DNA from: Diphasiastrum complanatum
Taxonomy: Eukaryota > Streptophyta > Lycopodiopsida > Lycopodiales > Lycopodiaceae
Reading direction: 5' to 3'
Length of the DNA stretch: 64,000 nucleotides
NCBI GenBank assembly: GCA_029204225.1
Contig: CM055103.1
Location: 24,304,163-24,368,162, forward strand
This document shows positions 22,808 to 34,637 of the stretch, in pieces; the stretch's first letter is position 1, and every line of letters starts with the position of its first letter. The translations under genes were made by a program, and so were the position numbers. The notes below the pieces were generated by a model, which saw nothing but the letters and a program-made list of their open reading frames with translations, was not told the origin of the DNA and did not search any database.

Positions 22808-23339
22808 AATATCATTAGGATTCGAGAAAGATCATCAACACGCCTTTAGGTTTCTCCACTTAGCTACAACTGTGACGCCGCAAGAACTATCATGGGCATA
22901 TATGCCCAAAACATAACATACGACCACCATACTTGATATCTTACAACTAGGAGACCCATCCTTACTTGTTAAGGACACTAATCATTGGATCTAGATGTAT
23001 ACCCTTAGGAGGTAGTGGGTCTACCATACTATGGAGGGGTGAAAGAGATGATCCCAACTTCTAAAGAACATATCTGATAATTGGAAGCGCTCCAAAATGA
23101 TTTGAACTCCCTATGATGAGAGGAGTTTAGACCACATAAATTAGTAGGACCTAAACCGTTCGCCACCCTCCTTGCAGCCGTATTTCCGAGAGCCTGAAAA
23201 ACTCTCATCGGTTGAGAAGCACGGGGCAATAGAGAAGACCATCAGCGTTGGAAGTGGCAAATCCTTTGTCGTTCATGTAGGGCCGAACCACCATCGGTAG
23301 TGGTTCCCCTTGACCTTTTTAGGACTTTTTTTTGTTGGA
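22808..23339. other. No recognisable gene
   Basis: About 530 bp. The minus ORF 23029-23229 shows no domain. A short inverted repeat, ACCACCATCGGTAGTGGT-like, lies near 23288. Origin unknown. Confidence 0.4.
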
Positions 23340-23453
23340 CCAACCCCCTACCAAAAAAGGCCTTAACATTGGTGTCAATTGCTTTGATTTGGGCCATCAT
23401 TGGATTGTTCTTGGAATTTTTGGAACGATCCACTATTTGAGTTTCAGAATGAA
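23340..23453 (-). pseudogene. Copia gag fragment, same family as element E
   Basis: The minus strand matches the gag C-terminal part of element E (about 61560-61640): N-N-P-M-M-A-Q-I, preceded by M-D-(R/H)-S. At DNA level GATTTGGGCCATCATTGG is shared. It ends abruptly at about 23453, where a plus-strand copia integrase fragment begins. Confidence 0.7.
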
Positions 23454-24600
23454 AGAGTTTTGTTGCTTGTATGGCATAAAACGTAATATGTTGCCAAGTA
23501 ATGCTATTGCAGACATTACATTTTATGAAGCTCTATATGGTAAGAATTTGAATTTTAAGAATTTGAGAGTCTTTGGATCCACTTGCTATGTTCATAGATC
23601 TTTGGATTCAACGAGGAAAGATGATGTTACATCCATCAAGGGTGTTAGAATTTAGCAATTTTCACATGGTTTTTGATGTATATTAGACATCTATGTGGAT
23701 CCACACATGTGAGGACCTATCCACACGTGTGAAATGACACTTGTAATATTCAGATCCATTTTGATTAGCTTTCATTTGAGTCTAATATGACATCTCCTAA
23801 ATTATAGGAGTTAGGTCCTAGATTGTAGGAATCTAGAAGGTCAACACAAACCACCAATGGATGATGTGGCAAACTTGATAGATCTTATCCAAAGTGGATA
23901 TGGATGAGTACAATGAGCTATCCCACATGTGCTGGATGCAGCTTAGAGAGAGATTATGATGATTTTGTACTTGATCCATGATGGATCCATTATTGAGCTA
24001 TTATGTGAAATCTTTGTTTTGTGGAGGAATCTTGATGTTTACACTCTCTTAAGCACTTTGTTTATGGATGAATGCTAAGTAAATGTTTAGTAAACTATTT
24101 CTATGTTATCAAGCAGTACAGTAGATGTATTTCACACATGTGAAGCCGTGGGTCATCATAATTTGATTGTTCTTGCGTGGAATCACAAAGATTGTCAAGT
24201 AGAAGCTAGATATGGAAGCTAGTCTTAATATAGATCAAGATCCCAAGCTACCAATCACTCTTTGTGATCATTTGTAGATCAATTTCAGTCCTTTTCTCTA
24301 AAATTGACAAAGGGAATATTTGTGGGATATGGTGAATCAAGCAAGGGATATAGAGCGTTTATTCCTTCACGGTAAAAACATCATGGTGAGTAATGATGTC
24401 TTGTTTGATGAAGAAAATGCTTCAAGTGCAAATGAATGTGCTTCTAACAATCTTGGTGTGAAGTATTTTGCTAGGCCCAATGAAGAGTCAAATCAAGAAG
24501 AAGATGTAGAGATAAATTCCCACACTACCAATGCTCCAAGGATGTCTACAAGGACCAAGACTGAGCCGTAAAGGCTTACTTACATTGACAAAGTACACAA
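23453..24600 (+). pseudogene. Copia K integrase-to-RT linker remnant, split by a solo LTR
   Basis: Before the LTR: I-A-D-I-T-F-Y-E-A-L-Y-G-K, then L-R-V-F-G-S-T-C-Y-V-H, the C-terminal integrase block. After it: G-I-F-V-G-Y-G-E-S-S-K-G-Y-R-A-F-I-P-S, then in a shifted frame N-D-V-L-F-D-E-E-N and an acidic linker ending R-L-T-Y-I-D. These join exactly once the LTR (23643-24309) and one duplication are removed. Nothing of the RT follows; a CACTA-like terminus begins at 24603. Confidence 0.85.
23643..24309 (+). repeat. Solo LTR (667 bp) inside the copia K integrase
   Basis: Starts TGTTAGAATTT and ends AAAATTGACA. It is flanked by identical 5-bp duplications AAGGG at 23638-23642 and 24310-24314. 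Excision restores S-I-K-G-I-F-V-G-Y-G. It carries CACACGTGTG at 23722-23731 and TTCACACATGTGAA at 24131. A fragment of the same LTR family lies at 4917-5135. Confidence 0.94.
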
Positions 24601-24602
24601 AG

Positions 24603-25030
24603 GCACTACCTATGTTACAATAACATATTGCACGGATTCTGATGTGGGCATCTGGACGTATTTCGAAAATTTTATACTCTGTGGCAATCCGACATGTTGG
24701 AATACGACGTTCAGGCAAATAATCCAAAAATGGAAGTATGGTAATCGAGAAATTGTGGCAGCAACCAGATTTTGAAGTGGACGTCGGAATCCGACATTCC
24801 GACGTGGCATATCTTTTTTCTAAAAAAAATTACGTGTTATTGGACGTGGATGTCGGAATGCGACTGATGTCGGATTCCAACGTCCATGTCAACAATCCAA
24901 AAAGTTGTCCACGACATTTGACAACTGTTGTCCGGGCCTGAATGGGCACAAGCGTCGAAATTTGACGTGTTTGGAGGATGTCGGATTCCGACGTCTGTTT
25001 CAATTCTCGAATTTGCGTGATCCAGTGCCT
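24603..25030 (+). mobile_element. End of a second CACTA-like element (terminus plus subterminal repeats)
   Basis: Copia K is interrupted at CACTACCTATGTTAC, a CACTA-type terminus. Inside, GTCGG(A/T).TCCGACGTC variants cluster at about 24784-24812, 24848-24880 and 24977-24992, with GTCGAAATTTGACGT at 24953. This is the same motif vocabulary as 7430-7880. The element's interior is not present beyond about 25100. The orientation is inferred from the terminus. Confidence 0.6.
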
Positions 25031-25151
25031 TCTCTCTCACTCTGTTTTCTATAGGTTGGAGCGATTGAGGGCAATCAGTGCTTGAGGTTGGTGCTTGATT
25101 TTTTATTGTTTTACTTATTGTTTTGTTTGTTTGTTTGAGATATTGTTAAGT

Positions 25152-26458
<1,307 letters not shown>

Positions 26459-26486
26459 ATATATATATATATATATATATATATTC
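26459..26486. repeat. AT microsatellite, 28 bp
   Basis: Uninterrupted (AT)n run. Confidence 0.95.
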
Positions 26487-26784
26487 AAATTAAATCCATA
26501 GTTGAGCATAACTCAATTGGTCAGGTTATTCAATTCAATCTCGTAGACACAAAGAAAAGGACAAACGACGGTAAAGAAACGCCCAAACAACTCAAAGAAC
26601 CGCCAGTCTAGCAGCAAGCAACATTCTACAAGAAAAACAAACAAACAGAGGACCAACCTTAACATTAGCCATTACGAAGCCACCCACAAGTAGAAAGAAG
26701 AGAACCACCCAACATCCAGCAACCAAACCGCAGCTAACATCAGAGGACACAAGAAACCACCAGAAGCAGAAATACACTACAAAC
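26487..26784. other. No recognisable gene; host sequence of the next LTR
   Basis: A stretch with CAACTCAAAGAACCGCC-like, A-rich and G-poor composition. The similar composition resumes at 27439, as expected if the LTR at 26785-27433 interrupts one unit. A tRNA-like TAACTCAATTGGT box at about 26508 is suggestive of a SINE but too weak to call. Confidence 0.35.
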
Positions 26785-27433
26785 TGTGAAAGATTCAACT
26801 AGTTTCATTTCATTTTGCAATATTTTCATATTTGGCATATTGAGACCAAAACTTGTTTTAGACTTAGAGGTTGACTTTTCAAAGTTCATTAGTCTAAATT
26901 TCATTTGAATAAACACTTTTTGAAAGTGTGGGAAAGATAGAATGCGAGTTTGAGTAGATTCAATTTGAATAAGTCGGGTACATTGAATCTAGACCCAAAA
27001 TTAGTAGGGTTAGCATTTTGGTGGGAAAGCCAAGTGGCCAAATAGGGTTTTGACCTGTTATAAAAGGATGTAACTCGTGGAGAGAGTGATCTTCTCTCTT
27101 CTCTATCTCATTTCATGCTTATACATGGTTCTCTTGGGTTCTACTATCCATTGGTGCACTATCTTGGTGATTGCTTGCAATTCTATGTGTAGAATGATCT
27201 ATATTTGCTATTTTGGATCCACATGTGTGAAATACAATAGCTTGCTGGTTTTGTTTGGACAACAACTGTACATAATCATTTCATTCAAGTTTGATCAAGG
27301 TCTATTAGTGTTTGCATCTCAAATTGTGTGTAGATGCTGATTTTTCTACATTGGTGAGATTGGTAGTGTATTTCTCTTTCTAACCAAAGATCGTTCAAGT
27401 AGATTGGATCTTAAGGATCTGATATCTTTCACA
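26785..27433 (+). repeat. Solo LTR (649 bp) with near-perfect target duplication
   Basis: Starts TGTGAAAGATTCAAC and ends GATATCTTTCACA. The flanks are CAAAC (26780-26784) and CAAAT (27434-27438), one mismatch. A TATA box (TATAAAA, 27059-27065) and, ~160 bp downstream, CACATGTGTGAA (about 27220) lie in the same relation as in the element N LTR. No internal element sequence. Confidence 0.8.
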
Positions 27434-27657
27434 CAAATAGCATAGAGCAGAGGAGTGACGCTCCACCAACAACACCAAAAAATGGAGTACGAAGAAAAGC
27501 AAAGTTGCTGGCCATTCATAAAGGGGAAAAAAACGTGCCAAGAAGAAGACCGCCAAGCAACAATCACACTAAACTCAAAAAACAGACCGCCATCAAGCCA
27601 AAGAGAGGTGAAAAACCAAGGAAACCCACAGGTAATGTGCACAGAGATGTCGAGCAC

Positions 27658-28223
<566 letters not shown>

Positions 28224-29010
28224 TGTAGCGGGTTTCTTTCCTAGCCTATCCTCAACCCAAGATTAGCGCAATCTAGCATCAAGGAGATGAAGTTACTTGT
28301 CACGCATAGGTTCGTTCCCATGAGAGCGATAGCATATTTTAGATTTCAACGTGAATGGAAGATCCACATCTAATTCTAATATCCATTAACCCTAACCATT
28401 AACACTACACATCTATTCACACTACGATCCACAATAAAGATAGCCTACCCTTTCTCTCTCTCCCTTTCTCTCTCACAAAAAGCATAATCAAGATAAATCC
28501 CAATAACATTTAGATCCAACAATTAACAAACACAACAAAAGTATGAGAGGTAGAGGAGAAAAGTTAGAGAGTAAGGACATTCACAAATCCATTCCATAAG
28601 AGAATCAATCTGCTTGTATTGAAATGAGGATAGTAACATGAGGAGCAACTCGAGTTTGGCACTATTTGTAGTAGAGAGGAGGATCTGAACTCAAAATCCT
28701 ATTGGTCCATTTCTACCTCCCTAACTACTCAGACCTAAAAAAGAGTGGGAACCCATTCAATAATTGGAGGGAACCAATTTGAATTTGAATTTGAGCCAAT
28801 TTTGGTGGGAGTCCCAACTTTATTCACTAACTTGACATTTAGGCCTGCGACATTAAAAGTCCCACAAAAAGACCTTAAGTCCTTTTATTGACTTTCTAAT
28901 TATCAAAATTCTATGTAATCATCGGGTTGGACTTACACATGCAGGGTGCCAAATCCCTCTCACTTATTAACTGGGATTAGGTTGCCTTGGCATCCGCAAG
29001 CCCTCCAACA
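28224..29010 (-). repeat. 3' LTR of gypsy-like element H3 (787 bp)
   Basis: Plus strand begins TGTAGCGGGTTTC and ends CCCTCCAACA; it matches the H1 and H2 LTRs nearly throughout. Unlike those, no primer site lies to its left. Instead a purine tract on the minus strand abuts its right side, so this is the 3' LTR of a minus-strand element whose body extends right. Confidence 0.85.
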
Positions 29011-29022
29011 GTATCCCCCACC
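29011..29022 (-). promoter_or_regulatory. Polypurine tract of H3
   Basis: Minus strand reads GGTGGGGGATAC directly before the TGTTGGAGGG start of the LTR. The purine run is interrupted only near its end. Confidence 0.65.
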
Positions 29023-32000
29023 AAAATTGGTGGCGGTCCCATGACACCTGCGAGATGCAGGTATTGTGGGCTTTTATTTATCGTATATTTTTTAAATGAT
29101 ACTGCACCTTCTCTATGAAGTCGAGTCGGCCAATGTTGAGATCTAGGTTGTGCGACAAAAAACAACGATGGGCTCCGGCGATCCACTTTGAGGTCGTCCA
29201 AGCTGTGAACCGAGATTAGCAGGAGCCTCTCATCATGGCAGCTCGGCAATACAATCTCTCACTGTCAGTTGATTTTTAATACTATTTGACACCATTGGCT
29301 TATTTGGATCAAATGCCAAAGTGAGAAGACAATCATCTCATCGTGTTGCAATGGATGCCAGTAGAGTTAGATCTTTTGCAAACCATGCCGATTGCCTCAC
29401 TGTTGGATCGGGAGAGTGGACATACTCTCGTTGGTATGCTTGTAGGGCTCTCTGGAAATCCACTGATATCTCCCAACTGTAAGGTTGGTGGATTATTGGC
29501 CAATTCGACATATGGCTGATAATTTTGATCATGGCCAATCCCAAATCCTTCCACTTATTCCTTCGCAACATTGGAACGTAGTATAGATCTATGCGCAACT
29601 GGCAAGGGCTGGCCACATAACTCTTGATTGATTTCAGAGTTTCTCAAAAACTGAGTTCTCTAGGCTGGCTGCTCTCCCAATGTAGGTAGCTTATCCAAAT
29701 CCTTGTCGGCCTCAATTTCACAGGTCTTAAACTTAATGACCCAACCACCACGCGAGGACTCATGGGGATGTTGCGCTAAGAAGCTCTGGATCTGGTCCTC
29801 GACGCTGATTGGTCTTTTGAACAATGGTTTGGTCTCTGAAGTGGATGGACTTGTTTGTGTTGCTTGTGGAACTAGCTAAACTTCCTCTACTTCGGGGGCT
29901 ACACCCTGTTCCATGCTTGAATCCAAACTTGTATCCAATCCTGTCGTTTCCAGTTGTTGAGGCGAGAATTTTGGCATCAATGGAACTTGGATCTGAGGAT
30001 TGGACTCCAAAACTTGAGCGACCACAACCACACACAATGAATGGAAGGGCATGATCATAGGGGCATCACTCAAGAAAACCATCATGATCAAGGAGCTCAA
30101 TGGATGCATCTAACTCGTGGAAGCTCTTCTCATTTCAGCATGGAGTTGATACAATACACAAAAAGCTCCTCTACTCAAAGAGGGAGTCTCTTAAATAAGC
30201 AAGAGAGCTTCTTAGGTGGCATCCTAGTGGAATTTCCACATTTCACAAATTACAAGTGCAATAATGCTCCCACTAGAGGTCACCATCAAAAGGTGGCTCA
30301 CTCTACTTGCTTTAAGAGAGGTCTACTTGCATTTATGACTTTAGCCTAGAAATACTAGTTCTTATATGGTCATTCCATCTTTTAGGATTCACCACGAGGC
30401 TTACACAGTTCTGGCTTGTTATTACTAACTAGTATTCCTCGGCTCTCAATCTTCGTTCGTCTTGTCTTCTCATAGACCTCCTCGGTCTAAGGTGAGAGGT
30501 GCTCTTGAGTTGCTCTATCCGAGTATCTTGGGGATTCATCAGAATCAGCCAACATCATCCCACCCCTAATGTGTTACAAGACCCACTGCAACTCATATCG
30601 GATGATGTCGTTCCGCTTCCGCATTGGTGCCTTTGATCGTCACTTGGAAAAGCGTAGATCCTCGTTCGCTTATATAGAATCAAATGTTTATTGTCGCCAG
30701 TTTTTATCACAAAAATTGTTTTTCACGAATTGTCGCAATTTAACCAAAATGTCTTATTGCTGCAATTGGTTGACATTCTCAAAATTTGGAGAGCTCCCAG
30801 CAGCTTCACAACTTGCATGCTCGAGTGCTTCTCGCATGTCTCTTTCTTTCACTGCATCTGCCGTGGATGATTTCACTTCTAGTTTTTAGGCAGCTTCTAA
30901 CTTCTGGGAGGTCTGTTATGGGCATTTCTGCAATTCTTTTCTCAGTTGAAGTTCCAGTCTTGTCGATGCTCTTTCTTGATAGGTAGCACAAATCTTGGTT
31001 ATCAGTCTTCAAGGAAATGGACTCATCAAAATTGGTGGTAGGAACAGATTGGACGAATGGTTGGTGATGGCAAGGAAACATGATGAAGGCCTGGTGGAAG
31101 GGTGAAGGAACTGGTAATTCTACAGCTGCAGCCTTGGACCCTTGCAATGTCGAGCTTTGACCACCTCTTATGGGTGAGGAGCTCACTTTATTTTGCAGAT
31201 TCACGGTTGTCTTCATTTTTATTTTTTTTTGCAGCTCTTTCTTTTGATCCGTTACTTTTGGATCTCTTTGGGCTTCATAGGAGGCGAATCAACTATCATT
31301 ATTTCATAGAGTCTCTTTTGATCAAGATTTATCTGACTCAATTGTTGCTTAAGTTTTGTCCTTTCCTCCTCAACTTCTTTGATCTTCCTCTTTATTTCTT
31401 CTAGCTGCTTGCTTATTAGATCTTCGTTTGGCTGATCAACCATTGTAGGCTGTAGTTGGTCTCTGCAGGACATTTGCAATGATCTATCAGCTGCTTCGGT
31501 AAGACTATCAAAACTGAGAATTTCTCAGAAGAACAGTGGAACGATGATAAACAAACAGATGGAAGGTAGGGTGGAGGCGGTGACATCGGTAGATGGTGTG
31601 AACGACATGAATGAGAATGGGCGCAGAAGTATGGCAAGAGGCCGGTTGAAGGAGACTAATTTTCCAATGCTTGTGTTTCTCTTTTCTGAAGGATCTTCGT
31701 CGTGACTAGAAAACTTCTTCTGATTGAGTCATTTTGGATTGCCCATCTGTCTTCTTAGCCTTGTCGTTTTCATATTTGACTTGTGACCTTGGCTGTCGAT
31801 CTTGCTGATGTTGCTGGCAGTGTAACTGCTTCAGTGGATCCAAGCAGATCCACTCTCTCCCCCCCAAAAAAATCTGCTGGTGGGGATGCTGGTACTGGTA
31901 ATTGTTCATACTCAAGATTGGATTGGCGTGTGGAACACGTAGTTGAACACATGTTGGACATGCGACTGGACTAAAGATTGATTTTAACTAAATTTGTTTC

Positions 32001-33370
32001 AATCATGCTGTAGTTGACTCAAAAATTAATATGGCAATGAGATGCAGGAATCAACTCTAAGTTGACATGGATTTCTCATATTTCTCAAAAATCATAATCT
32101 GCTGTACAAGGGAATCTAAAGATAGATAGATGAATGAAAATGTGTTATTGAGATGCTCTACAGAATACTCTCGTGCAGTAGTTATTTCTCATGCAAAAAT
32201 CAATCACACAAAATAGGTGAAGAGAAACAAGGAGATAAACAAATGTTACAAAGAGTGAGAACTGTATAGCACTTGTCGAACAAAACTTGCATTCATCAAC
32301 ATTGATAATGTACCTTGATAGTTGCAATATTTCATTTGTTTTGTAGAGTAATGTGACTTACTCTTACACGCCATTGTCAAAACAAGGCATGGTTGGTGAC
32401 ACTAAAATTGACCATCATTGATAGCAGATGTTGTAAGATATAGCTTGGTATGGTTGAGGTACTATGTCCTGAGGACCTCTCTGAACAAGAGATTTAGAAC
32501 CAAATCTCTATCTTGATTTCCGAATCCTAAATTTATTGTGTATTGGCACATTGGAAATCTTATCAGCATGTGGAAAGACAAATAGATTTGAAGTTGTGGA
32601 AGGGGAAAAAAACTGTCAATTCCTTGTGGAGGGTGCTCTTGGTTGGACATTGTAGTAGATGACAGAATATTGGTTTCACTTTCGTTTGACAAGGACTCAT
32701 GTCATATTAGTGTCTTTTTGCATTATGGAACTGGTGTATTGTGCGGTAATGCATAAGTTTGCAAGAAACTTCTCGATTGAGCAGCAAGTTTAACTGTTGG
32801 TTGCTATGGTGCTCGTGTGGTTGTCGTGAGGATCCTATTGTGATTCATAAATGACATGACGAACAAGTAGGATCTTAGTTGGTTGTTTTGGACAATCTTT
32901 GGAATTGTGTTTTCTGATACAGTCGGGACACTCAGCATGGTACTTTGTCTTGAATGGACAATCAACCATGAAGTGGCCAGTTTCACCACAGATGAAACAT
33001 CTGGTGTGCAATGGCCCTTGTATAATGGATAGCCATCTTGTATACCTAATGGTTATGGACTTTCTGGTGGCTATTCATAATAATGCAAGGAGTGTCCAGA
33101 TTGTGACGGTTGTTCTTCATATCATTGGATTGTATGTGCTTGGATATGCTGATATGAAGGACAAACATCAGCAGGAGGCATAGCCCGGCAGTGTGGGCAC
33201 CATATTGGCTTTCGTCTATAAGGTACCTGTACAGGGTTTGGTTGACCAGACATACTGCTTTGGATAGACTTTAGGGTAGTTTGAAACTCATTGGTGAGTT
33301 TCTCCATCTGTAGTTGGTGTTGCTTATGAAGCAACTCCAGCTGTGATTTCCAAAGCTGATCTCGGGTGTC
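29023..33370 (-). pseudogene. Minus-strand zinc-knuckle and coiled-coil reading region of H3
   Basis: A broken but readable minus-strand protein region, of no family I can name. From right to left: W-K-S-Q-L-E-L-L-H-K-Q-H-Q-L-Q-M-E-K coiled coil, then W-C-P-H-C-R-A-M-P-P-A-D-V-C-P (33122-33370). A canonical CCHC knuckle follows, C-F-I-C-G-E-T-G-H-F-M-V-D-C, then C-P-D-C-I-R-K-H (about 32900-33010). Next a charged coiled coil, K-Q-L-E-E-I-K-R-K-I-K-E-V-E-E-E-R (31252-31479). A 92-codon open stretch lies at 29338-29616. Stops and shifts separate these. The region continues beyond element N at 39241-39412. Its place just upstream of the purine tract and LTR suggests an extra ORF or a gag-only derivative. 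Confidence 0.5.
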
Positions 33371-33375
33371 CTCGA
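33371..33375 (+). repeat. Left target-site duplication of copia N
   Basis: CTCGA, identical to 39236-39240. Confidence 0.97.
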
Positions 33376-34028
33376 TGTGAAAAATTGTCAACTAGTAGTA
33401 TTTTCCTAACTTGAGATTTTGTAGGCCTATGGCCAAATAAAAGTTAGAGATAGGTTCATACATGTATGTAGAGGCCCAAAGTATGTGTACACTACTTTTG
33501 AGGTCACATTAATTAGAGGAGGTCGAGTGTGGAGCTCTTCTATTGGCTCATAATTTGGTGCATTCCTATTTGACCAAATTTCTAGGTATATGGGTGAATC
33601 CTATTGGACCCCAATTTTAGCCTATCATAAGACAAGTGGCCAAGAGGCACTATGGCTGCTATAAATAGCCATCTCCACGAGTATGTACACATCTCATTTT
33701 CATTCTATTGAATGAATGTTATGCTCTTTGAAGGTCCATCTTCTTCTCTCTCACTTTTTTGTTCATATCTTGCATTCTAGCCACTAGAATTGTGATTTCT
33801 TTGTTGCTATGGCTTCACACGTGTGAAATGCAGGTTGTAGGCTCTGAAGTATGGACAGGGACAGCAAGTTTCTGTTTGTGGAAGCTTATGATCAGATTTT
33901 GATGTTTAGTTGATGTTTAGTATGCTTAACATCACAATTTCTATCATTTTTTCAATCTAGATGTGCATAACTTCCATGGCCAAGATCTTTATGAAACTTT
34001 AGCATCTTTTGGATCTGAGTTTTTCACA
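33376..34028 (+). repeat. 5' LTR of copia N (653 bp)
   Basis: TGTGAAAAATTGTC...TTTTTCACA. The termini form a short inverted repeat, TGTGAAAAA and TTTTTCACA. Carries the promoter and a 14-bp palindrome, TTCACACGTGTGAA, at 33814-33827. Confidence 0.97.
33659..33670 (+). promoter_or_regulatory. TATA box of copia N
   Basis: CTATAAATAGCC, a close match to the plant TATA consensus, about 285 bp into the LTR. Transcription would start some 30 bp downstream, within the LTR. The same element lies in the 3' LTR at 38866-38877. Confidence 0.85.
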
Positions 34029-34040
34029 TGGTATCAGAGC
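34029..34040 (+). promoter_or_regulatory. Primer-binding site of copia N
   Basis: TGGTATCAGAGC immediately after the LTR, complementary to the 3' end of initiator Met-tRNA. Confidence 0.95.
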
Positions 34041-34637
34041 ATTAGGCGGCCAAATGTGCAGGTTTTGCCAGATTTAGAAGAGATTTGTGGGCGAGTTTGC
34101 TTTTGTAGCATTCCAATCAAGTTTCTAGCTAAAAATCTTGTTGATTTATGTGTAGAAATTGGATCTTTGTGATCAAAACATCATTTGTATGCATTTCAAT
34201 TGAAGTAGGGCGAATTCCCTCTGTACTTATCAGAATAAGGAGACAAAAATTGTTTTGGAAAGAGGGAGATGCAAGATCCAACAAGATCCTATTAGTTTTC
34301 CATTCTAGCATATAGTTTTTTGATTCAATTTCTTGCTTCTTCATGTCAAAAACTTCAAAATTGATGTAACCCTCTGATTTTCAGTTTGCTGAATGATTCA
34401 AGAGTGTATTTCAATCTTAGGAGTGAGGGAAAAGCAAGTATATTGAGGTTTGGTCTTGGTTTGATCAAGAAATCATAAAACTAGTGGCTAAAATTAAGGA
34501 AAAAGTGAGGAAAAGAGAGAAAAAGTAAGGTTTTAGGTTCCAAATCTTTGTGATTTCTTCTTGTGTTTCATTTGTTGATTCAAGAGAGTGCTTAGTGCAT
34601 TGGAACAGGTCAAAGATCAGAGATCAATCATTGCAAC

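Noticed and set aside
26495-26560. Possible tRNA-derived SINE (box A-like TAACTCAATTGGT, box B-like sequence)
   Set aside because: The B box is poor, no tail or duplication is seen; too weak to annotate.
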